Shown here in pieces: positions 56,430 through 64,000 of a stretch of 64,000 nucleotides of DNA. The notes under the pieces are model-generated. The model was not told the origin of the DNA and ran no database searches. It worked only from the letters and a program-made list of their open reading frames with translations. Each line of letters starts with the position of its first letter. Positions within the stretch are counted from its first letter, which is position 1. Origin of the DNA: Physcia stellaris (lineage: Eukaryota > Ascomycota > Lecanoromycetes > Caliciales > Physciaceae); assembly GCA_018902385.1 (NCBI GenBank), contig JABSSW010000029.1, positions 186,001-250,000 of the forward strand, read 5' to 3'. The position numbers were made by a program, and so were the translations under genes.

Positions 56430-59400
56430 CTAGAACTTCGACACCGCGACAGCGATAGCCTGTGCATCCGTATGGCTAATACTGACATCCACGCTCCTAA
56501 CACCCGCTTTGTCCGCCGCGGCCTTGGCATCTCCATGCAGCTACACAAGTATCAGCATCCAACGCTCACCATCTGCACAAGTACTTACAGTAACGACAGG
56601 CGCTCCCTTCTCGTCGGAGCCAATCTCGATATCCTTCAACTGCGCCCCAGCTCCCTTCCCTTGAACGCCTAAACTCTTGAACACGGCCTCTTTCGCACTC
56701 CACCGTCCCGCGAAACTGGCTTGTGCGTTTGGTGCTTGGCGGCAGTAGGCTTGCTCGTCAGGGGTGAAGTTCCGGTGGATGAATGTCTCGTTCTCGATAT
56801 TGATTGCTGCGACGCTCTCGACATCGACCCCGATCTTGGAGTTCTCCGTCGCCGTGGCCTTTGCCAGCGATTCCACCATCTCTCGAGTGGATTTTAGCGA
56901 AGGGTCTTCGGTGTGAGGGTTCGAGGGGTAGCTGAATTCGTCGGTCTTCTTGTTTTTGGTAACGCGCGACAGAGGGTCGAGGAAGACTTTGCTTTGAAGA
57001 TCATCGGTGTATGGGCTGTTGTTCTTCGCGACGAATAGCGTATTAGTGATCAGCCCGTTGTGGAAATAGCGATAGGCACGCTTCTGTCGAGCTTGCACTT
57101 TCTGCTTATATGTTTGGAATTGAGCTTGGTCGAGCGTGGCGAAGAGGTATTTGGGATGTATTCCGATTGCCTGGGCGCCCTTTTGACCGAAGCCGAACGA
57201 GGTAACCGAGAAGGCTTTGACGCCGTCGGTTTGGATTGATTTGCTGGGGTAAACGATGTAATCGAACTTCTCCATTACTTTGTCCACGTTGTCAGCGTTG
57301 CGATTGCCAGGAACGAGACCGCTGTTGAGCACTTGAAGACAGCCGTTGAACATCCATGCACCAGCTGCACCCTTGGGATGGCCGGTGAGATATTTCTGGA
57401 AGATACCCAAGAGAGCGTTACCCTTCTTTCGGCCGAGATGCCTCATTTGCGAGCAAATGACATCTGATTCGTTCTTGTCGTTGGCAACAGTTGAAGTCCC
57501 ATGGAAAGAAGCCACATTGAGATCGTCGATAGTTAGACCCCAGGTTGCGAGTGCACCACGTAGCGGAGCAATACGTGAATCTTGCTTCCAGAAGTTATTA
57601 CCTAGGCTGAAGGTAGCCTCTTTCACTTGTCTGGTAGCTTCTCGGGAGATGTGTGAAGCACGATCTTCCATGTACTCTTGCTCGTCAAAGTCACTGCCTT
57701 GAGTTTTCATTGCGGTAACTTCTTCTTGTAAATACATCAGCTCCGACTCTTGCCATTGCTTGATATTCTTTTTCCTTAGTTCAAGTTGTCGTCTTCGGTA
57801 ACTGATATCGAGCAGTGGTGAAGGGAATTTGGACGGATTCTCGCGCGCAGTTGTCAGAACACCTTGACCTGGTGCAGGCACTGAACGACCGATCTTATCC
57901 GTTGCCGTAGTGGTCAAGCCGAGGATACCATAGATAGGAACACCCATATCAAGTGCAAGTTGAGCAGTCATGATAACTTGCATGCCGCATCCTTGGGATT
58001 CCATGAAGCCATTTCTAGTGGTGGTGGTAGGACGTGACATCTCCCGAGGTGTTCTACCATGAGCGAACTCGTCGTCTGCGTTGCTCGTAGCCTTCATGTT
58101 GGCGAATTCATAAGACCCTTCTTCCTGGAAGTCATCGAATCCACCAACAAAGCATACTCTAGCTTTGCCTTCAACAATAGTCTCGTAGCCAATGTCGATA
58201 GACTCAACCGCTGTAGCGCAAGCACCGACAGGTGTCTTGATGGGGCCAGTGGATGATATGAGCAACATGTTGACCCAGGCGCTCATCGTGTTGATGAAAG
58301 ATTCCTGGAGGATATCCTTCTGAAGAGGTTTATCCAAGAATCGATCTTTGTACATGCCACGCAGAGCAGTGGTACCACCGATACCAGAACCTATGCAATT
58401 ACCCACTTCTGAGATATGAACGTATTGATAGAATTCGTATGGATCTGTGATACCCGAGGCGAGGAGTGATTCTGCGGTACATACGAGAACGAAGAGAGTG
58501 ACGGGATCAACTTGTGAGATTATGTCATCTGGGATGCCATAGGTTTTGGCGTTCCAACCGGTAGGGATTTGTCCAGCAACAAGACGGTCAAATTTGAGGG
58601 CTTTGGGGATGTGAAGAGTTGCACCCTTCTTTAATCGAACAGTGTACTCTCCTGATTCAGCAATCTCAAAGATCTCAACCTTTTCTCCGTGTTCCCGCTG
58701 GAATTCCAGGGCGGTTTCCTTCGAGGATTCAAAGGGATCGAGATCTTCCTGGATGACAACTTCTTGCATCAGCTGCTTCTTCTGAGGGTTGTAGCCATTG
58801 AACAGCTCTGGTTCAATCAGGCGAATACCAGAATGTTCGAGAATATATTTTTCGTATTTGGCTTTAACGTCTTTGTCGTCCACAGGGTCGCCAGTTTTCG
58901 CATCGACCCAACCTGAGTATGACTTGCCTTTCAAAGGGCCATTGTGGTTTTTGATGAGATTCATGATCCAGGCCATCTCGACGCATCCCTCAAGTGAGAA
59001 ATGCCCATAGGCTTCCATCTCCCAGCGAGTTCGAGAATTTCCCCATGGGCCAACCTCTGAGAAGCCAGTGACAACAACTACTTTGTCCAAGTCTACCATG
59101 CCTTTGAGGTTGCCATTGAGAGGCTCAATGTCATTCTTCCAGTCCGGCAGCTCAGGAAAAGCATATTTGATGTTTGCACGAGGCTCTACCGTGACCTTCG
59201 TGGAGAAAGCTTCGCTGTCGTCTCCATTCACGACCTTGTGTTCGATGGCTGTTTCCTTGGTGACTGCTTTTCGTACTTCGCTCTTCTCCGTAATATCTTT
59301 GCGTAGTGTGGCCATGACCTCTTTCAGATCGGGAATGAATTGAAGGCCACCGTTGAGATCTGCAAAAACCGGCTCCATCTGGCATAGATTTACGATATTA

Positions 59401-62137
59401 GGAGCCATAAGTCCCAGTAGATTGAAGGCCATCTCCTGTTGGGAGAACGTTCGCACACCATATCTCTCGACCCCCTCGGCGACCATGTTGTTACCAGCCA
59501 TGAGACCTGTCCCTCGTGTCCAGCCGATCACAGCCCCACAGATTGTGAGGAAATTACCCCAATTCTCGGAGTGCCACCTATTGAACAGTGTCTCCAAACC
59601 GATCTTCGACTCGGCGTAAAGACCATCGTTACCGAAAGTCCCGTGGTTGGGGGAAAGTGGGAGAATGACTTGGGCGGGGCGAGTCTCGAATCCACGTTCA
59701 GCCTTCTGCTTCTTGATGCAGCCCAAAAGCCTCAGCAGATTGGTCAACATGATCCGATGCGCAAGCTCGGACTTTGAGTCGATGCTGTCGATTTCCCGGC
59801 CGTTCTCAGAGATGGCGGCAAAGGGAACGATATAATCCAAATCCCATCCAAGGCTTCCTTTTTTGGTGTCGTAGATGTAATCGACAAGTCTCTCGACGTC
59901 TTGCTTGCTCCCCTGGTTAAAGGGAACCACTATCAACTGCGAGCCTCTAGCGCCGAATCGAGCATACATCGACTGATAGTATTCGGTGACTTCTCGCGAG
60001 AACCGGCTAGTAGTGACCACAACTTTCGCACCTCCACTGATCAATCCCTGGAGCACGTCGGCCCCAATGGATCCAGCACCGGCACCCGTCATCAAAGCGT
60101 TCTTGCCTTGGAACGTGACACCGGATTTGGCAGCTTGCTCTAAACCATCAAGGTAGACACCAGTAAGTTTCTTACTGTACTCCCAGCCATGCTCATCTTT
60201 TCGCTTGAGATGGAGGAAAGGGATGGTCTCGACTTTTCCTTGTTTGACATGACCATTCATGTGCAGTCTTGAGCCGTTCTTACCGCCCTTCTTTAATGAC
60301 CCATTGAGTATTTTGCCGTTCTCAAGAGGCATTATTTGACCCTCATTCATGGCCAATGATCGAATGACATTCTCGTATAAAGACTTGATCTGGAGTTGCG
60401 ACGACTTTGAGAGCTTATGTTGATGTTTGATGAGTTTGTAGATCCGGGCAAGATCATTTTGTACTTTTGTGCGGTTTCCATACTCTGAGATCTTGCCACC
60501 TTCAGCCATCTCTCGAACATAATGTTCGAGCTTTCGAGCACTCGTCCTATGGACCTCGTCGTACTTCATATTTCCTCTTGCATCGACGACGGTGGAAGGA
60601 CCCGTGGGTATCGCTACATCTTTGTAGACTGGAGCTTCTTCGAGGACGTCTCTACAATTCTCGATCAATTGCTCTCCAAGCTGCTTGGCCAGCTTATAGG
60701 TTTCTCCCCGATCAGTCGGGCATACATCCATGTGGTATTGCATGAAATCGAGGAGTAGAGGATTGGACCGATTCATGATTCGGATACATTGACTGACGAT
60801 CTCGCGGTCAACAGCCCTGAGCCTACCAAAAATGATGTCGTAGTACATGGATAGGACATCCTGTCGAGCCCAGTTCCACGAAGAGTCGTAAATCCTAGCT
60901 TTTTGTTCATCGAAGGAGGGTTCAATACCAGTGGCATAAAAATCACCATGCTCGGTTGTCCAGAGATCCAATTGTGATTGTAAGACCTTGTTGGACTCTT
61001 GAGAGGTCAGGAACGACTTGTCACCCGCCCGTAGATCCACTTTGAGATACCGTGCGTATAACTCGAGTTGTTGCCTGAAGAGGGTTCGTTGATCTTTGGT
61101 AAGAGCGTCAATAGCTGCAGGGTCCATCATCATGCCACCGCCAGCCCCACCAGCGTCACCACCTGCAGCTGGGGCAGAAAGGTTGATACCAGCGGCAGAA
61201 GCGTATTTGTTGGCAGTGTCGTCAAGATAGGCTTTTGCGTCGTTATCTGAACCCAGGCGGGATGGAGGCTCCATGGTAAGAGCCAACAGAAGCACACCGT
61301 CTTGCCTCCCCGATCCCAGACCCCATCTTGTTTCGAGGTATTTTCGAACGGCCGTGATGTTGAACCCTCCGGGCATCTTTGAGGAAACCAACCGGGCGAC
61401 AAGGGAGGATGATTGCTTGCCAAGCTGACCATTGAAGGTTGCTTGCATAGATGCACCGAGCTCATCGAGGGGTGTGTCTTCTGGCTTTTCCGGCGTTGAG
61501 CCGAATTCTTTGCCAAGGTCTCCGAGTATCTCATTCTGTAATGTTGATTTACCTGGATGTATTGTAAGTGTGTTGTAAAGGAGGAAACATGATTCGGTGA
61601 CTTACCGCCAACTAGATCCTTGATTGCTTTGCTTAGAGGAATCTCGGTCAAAGGCTTCTTCAACTTTTGCGCTATGAGAGACCTCAGGATATCTACGGCA
61701 GAAACAGGGGCGTCTGCCACCGCAGCCGCAGGCCCAGAGTTTGCAGGGGGTGGAGGCGCTGCTGCTGCTGGAGCAGAGGCAGGTGTGGAAGAGGGTACGG
61801 AGGGTGTGGATGCAGGTATTCCGTTGGTAGCGGGTGTTGCAGGCTCTTCCTCTACAGGGTCGACGTCGTAGTAGATCTCTTTTGCATCCTTATTGTAACA
61901 AAGGATCTGCCGCTGAAGTGAGAGCGCGGCATCGTAGGCCTCGTACTTGGATACTAGTGTCCGCTTGGCCATACCACCCAGTGTGTCGGCAGGGCCGATT
62001 TCGACGATCCGCTCGGTAGTCTTCTCTGCCAGAATGACATCCTGTGTTTCTATCCATCGCACAGGGCTTGCAAACTGATATGCCAGTAGCTCGACAAGGA
62101 GTGTATGCGCCAGATCTTGCTCGACTTCGGGAGTCAT
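56430..62137 (-). CDS. FAS2: Fatty acid synthase subunit alpha (type I FAS)
   Basis: Three exons on minus: 61606-62137, 56589-61552 and 56430-56540. Introns of 53 nt (GTAAGT...CAG) and 48 nt (GTAAGT...TAG) give 1868 aa, the usual length. Domain order: MPT/dimerisation start ([20 protein letters not shown]), an Ala/Pro linker, the acyl carrier domain with the phosphopantetheine Ser in [16 protein letters not shown] (about residue 180), ketoreductase ([19 protein letters not shown]), ketosynthase with catalytic Cys in [16 protein letters not shown] and His regions ([16 protein letters not shown]), and the phosphopantetheinyl transferase at the C-terminus ([21 protein letters not shown]). The short third exon supplies the final [15 protein letters not shown]. 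It acts in the cytosolic alpha6beta6 barrel making C16-C18 acyl-CoA. It is divergent from the beta-subunit gene. Strong conservation and the lack of cluster genes point to primary rather than secondary-metabolite FAS. Confidence 0.96.
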
Positions 62138-63122
62138 GGTGATGTGATTTTAACGTCCTGAGACGAGAAAGAGAGGTAGGGAGGGTATGGATGGATCGGC
62201 GCTTGATTTGGAGTTTTGAGAAGCTCTTCTTGGTTATTATGGGTTGAAGAGTTCCTCGCTTGAGAATAGAGGGTTCGTATGAGCTGAAGAAGGCCAGTGA
62301 TAGACAGGAGGGTAGAAGTGGCCGCAAGACTCCGGTGGTGCGTGACGACAAGATTCGGGGTCGATTGCAGATGATGGTGGGAGTGCTGAAGACAAAAAGG
62401 GTTTCAGAGTTCGAAGAAGGAGAGGGAAGCTGACACAGGTGATTATCAAGCTTCAACGGCAGCTGAGGAAATGTCGGTGCCGCACAATTGTAAAATTTCA
62501 AGTTGAAAGCTCCGAAGGGGGGGGCATGGTGATAACGCGGAGAGAATTCGTATAAAGTTTCAGCCTTCAGTGTCATGGTTGAATCGCACTAAGCCTTGTT
62601 CAGGCATAGCATAACCTTTAATGCACATGAAAATGGCGGAACAGTCGGGCTTGTGAACGCCAAGACGACTCAACGCAAATCTATAATCGGTAGCTTCAAC
62701 TCGCCTCAGGAACTTCCTGGTCTCAATGAGTTTTTTTTTGCTTTTCCACTCCACCCAAAGGCACTTTAATTAGCCATCCAGAATTTCTCGATAGTACCAG
62801 TGTGGCAGCCAAACACATCACTGCTTACTCTGAAAGGCCATCTGTCACTATTTCAATCTTACCCACCCATCCATCCTTCGTTCTGACGCCCCCTCCACGC
62901 TCTACTGTTCAGCTATCCTATGCTTACTGTTCGGTGATCCTCTGCTTACCATTGCAGAAGCGCCCTGAGCAATCAATGACCGGTGAGTTTCGGATTTCAT
63001 AGGACACGTTCTTCTCCCCAGTTGGCTCTCTCTTGTCATTCTAAATTAAGCTAATGCTCTACATATAGCTCTCTGAAATCGTACCTACTGAGCTCCTCTT
63101 TCCCCTCTTACAACCACCCAGC
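62138..63122. promoter_or_regulatory. Bidirectional promoter of FAS alpha and FAS beta
   Basis: 985 bases between the two start codons. Minus ORFs inside (61890-62576, 62560-62754) run into FAS alpha in other frames and are chance. Head-to-head FAS genes are a known arrangement in filamentous ascomycetes, and coordinated expression is inferred. No consensus site could be assigned with confidence. Confidence 0.6.
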
Positions 63123-64000
63123 ATGTACGGCACATCCGGTACAGGTCCTCAGACTGGGGTCTCTACCCCTCGGTCGTCCTCTTCTCTTCGACCTCTGACC
63201 CTCATACACGGCTCCTTGGAGCACACCCTCCTCATACCTACCGCCCTCCATTTCCATGCCTCGGAATTGAAGGATCGCTTCACGTCGCGACTGCCATCAC
63301 CTACAGACGAATTGGCGCAAGATGACGAGCCGTCGTCAGTACCCGAGCTCGTCGCCCGCTACCTGGGCTACATCTCTTTCGAGGTCGACGAAGGTGAAGA
63401 TGATGCCCAAGGAACATACGAGGAAGTTCTGAAACTCGTCCTGACCGAGTTCGAGCGAGTCTTCCTCCAAGGCAACGACATCCATGCCTTAGCAGCCTCT
63501 TTACCGGGTATCGAGCAGAAAAAACTTGTGGTAGTCCGGTCATACTTTGCAGGGAGGACCTCAGTCAATCGGCCTGTTAAATCACACGACTCAGCGCTCC
63601 TGCGAGCCGCCGGAGACGGACATGCCAAGCTGTACGCTATCTTCGGTGGGCAAGGCAATATCGAGGAGTACTTTGACGAATTGCGAATTGTGTATAATAC
63701 CTATCCTTCATTTGTCGAGACTTTAGTCGCGAGCTGTGGCGACCTTCTCCAGTCATTAGCGCGGGACCCTCGTGCGGAGAAGCTGTACTCCAAAGGGCTG
63801 GACGTCATGCACTGGCTTCACAATAAGGATGCTCAGCCGGACACCGACTATCTAGTCTCAGCACCTGTCAGCTTGCCATTGATCGGGCTTGCGCAGCTCG
63901 CACACTACACCGTAACCTGCAAAACCCTCGGACTGAAGCCGGGGGATGTCCGAGAACGTTTCAGTGGAACGACTGGACACTCACAGGGGATCGTCACAGC
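63123..64000 (+). CDS. FAS1: Fatty acid synthase subunit beta, N-terminal part (runs off window)
   Basis: ATG at 63123 opens MYGTSGTGPQTGVSTPRSSS, then LRPLTLIHGSLEHTLLIPTA, the usual fungal beta-subunit start. The frame stays open for 292 codons to the window end. The acetyltransferase domain is visible: KLYAIFGGQGNIEEYFDEL, LIGLAQLAHYTVTCKTLGL and the nucleophile motif GTTGHSQGIVTA (Ser in GHSQG). The full protein (about 2,080 residues in relatives) would continue with enoyl reductase, dehydratase and malonyl/palmitoyl transferase domains. The start is supported by the family-typical N-terminus, and by an upstream region rich in pyrimidines and stops. No intron appears in this part. Confidence 0.95.
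   Translation, partial: MYGTSGTGPQTGVSTPRSSSSLRPLTLIHGSLEHTLLIPTALHFHASELKDRFTSRLPSPTDELAQDDEPSSVPELVARYLGYISFEVDEGEDDAQGTYEEVLKLVLTEFERVFLQGNDIHALAASLPGIEQKKLVVVRSYFAGRTSVNRPVKSHDSALLRAAGDGHAKLYAIFGGQGNIEEYFDELRIVYNTYPSFVETLVASCGDLLQSLARDPRAEKLYSKGLDVMHWLHNKDAQPDTDYLVSAPVSLPLIGLAQLAHYTVTCKTLGLKPGDVRERFSGTTGHSQGIVT

Noticed and set aside
61620-61921. Gly/Ala-rich plus-strand ORFs within FAS alpha exon 1
   Set aside because: Antisense of the Ala/Pro linker that precedes the acyl carrier domain.
56430-64000. Secondary-metabolite FAS pair (HexA/HexB type)
   Set aside because: Sequence is close to the primary FAS pattern, and no polyketide synthase or cluster genes are visible in the window.

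Overview
This is nuclear DNA of a filamentous ascomycete (Pezizomycotina-type fungus). Genes carry short introns of roughly 45-130 nt, almost all GT-AG. The gene content is fungal: the divergent type I fatty acid synthase pair, the vacuolar lipase Atg15, a TmpA-type membrane flavoprotein, a HeLo-like/ankyrin protein, a GPI-anchored wall protein and an SRPK kinase. No tRNA, rRNA, CRISPR or bacterial feature was seen. The class within Pezizomycotina cannot be read from this window.

Layout. 0-8 kb: the 3' end of an inositol-monophosphatase gene, then a two-OB-fold protein whose N-terminus resembles RPA70N (minus), a VPS9-domain Rab exchange factor (minus), and ATG15 (plus), which shares a short divergent promoter with the VPS9 gene. 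9-18 kb: a small F-box-like protein, an RBR E3 ubiquitin ligase, an F-box/WD-like protein in convergent orientation, and an acyltransferase-3 membrane protein with a frameshift. 18-23 kb holds no recognisable gene. 23-32 kb: TmpA-like membrane oxidoreductase, a 4-coumarate-CoA-ligase-like adenylate-forming enzyme, and SRPK, all on plus. 32-37 kb is low-complexity DNA with a 473-bp MITE. 36.6-42 kb: an unrecognised acidic-repeat gene with apparent frameshifts and a DUF1275 membrane protein. 42.9-43.3 kb is a 414-bp fold-back element. 44.9-48.8 kb is a HeLo-like/ankyrin gene broken by three single-base indels. 49-54 kb: a C2H2 zinc-finger protein and a large secreted GPI-anchored protein. 56.4-64 kb: FAS alpha (minus) and the start of FAS beta (plus), divergent around a 985-bp promoter.

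How genes connect. FAS alpha and beta encode the two subunits of one cytosolic alpha6beta6 complex. The TmpA-like protein and the neighbouring adenylate-forming enzyme belong to families linked in Aspergillus nidulans developmental signalling. Three genes (9-16 kb) belong to ubiquitin-ligase families. VPS9 and Atg15 both act in endosome/vacuole traffic.

The most striking signals are: two new-looking non-autonomous DNA elements, each flanked by TA; the TmpA/adenylate-forming pair; an RPA70N-like double-OB protein; and a cluster of single-base frameshifts, nearly all explicable as changes in base runs. These last are either real gene decay or assembly error. The intact 4,964-nt FAS alpha exon argues against uniformly poor sequence.
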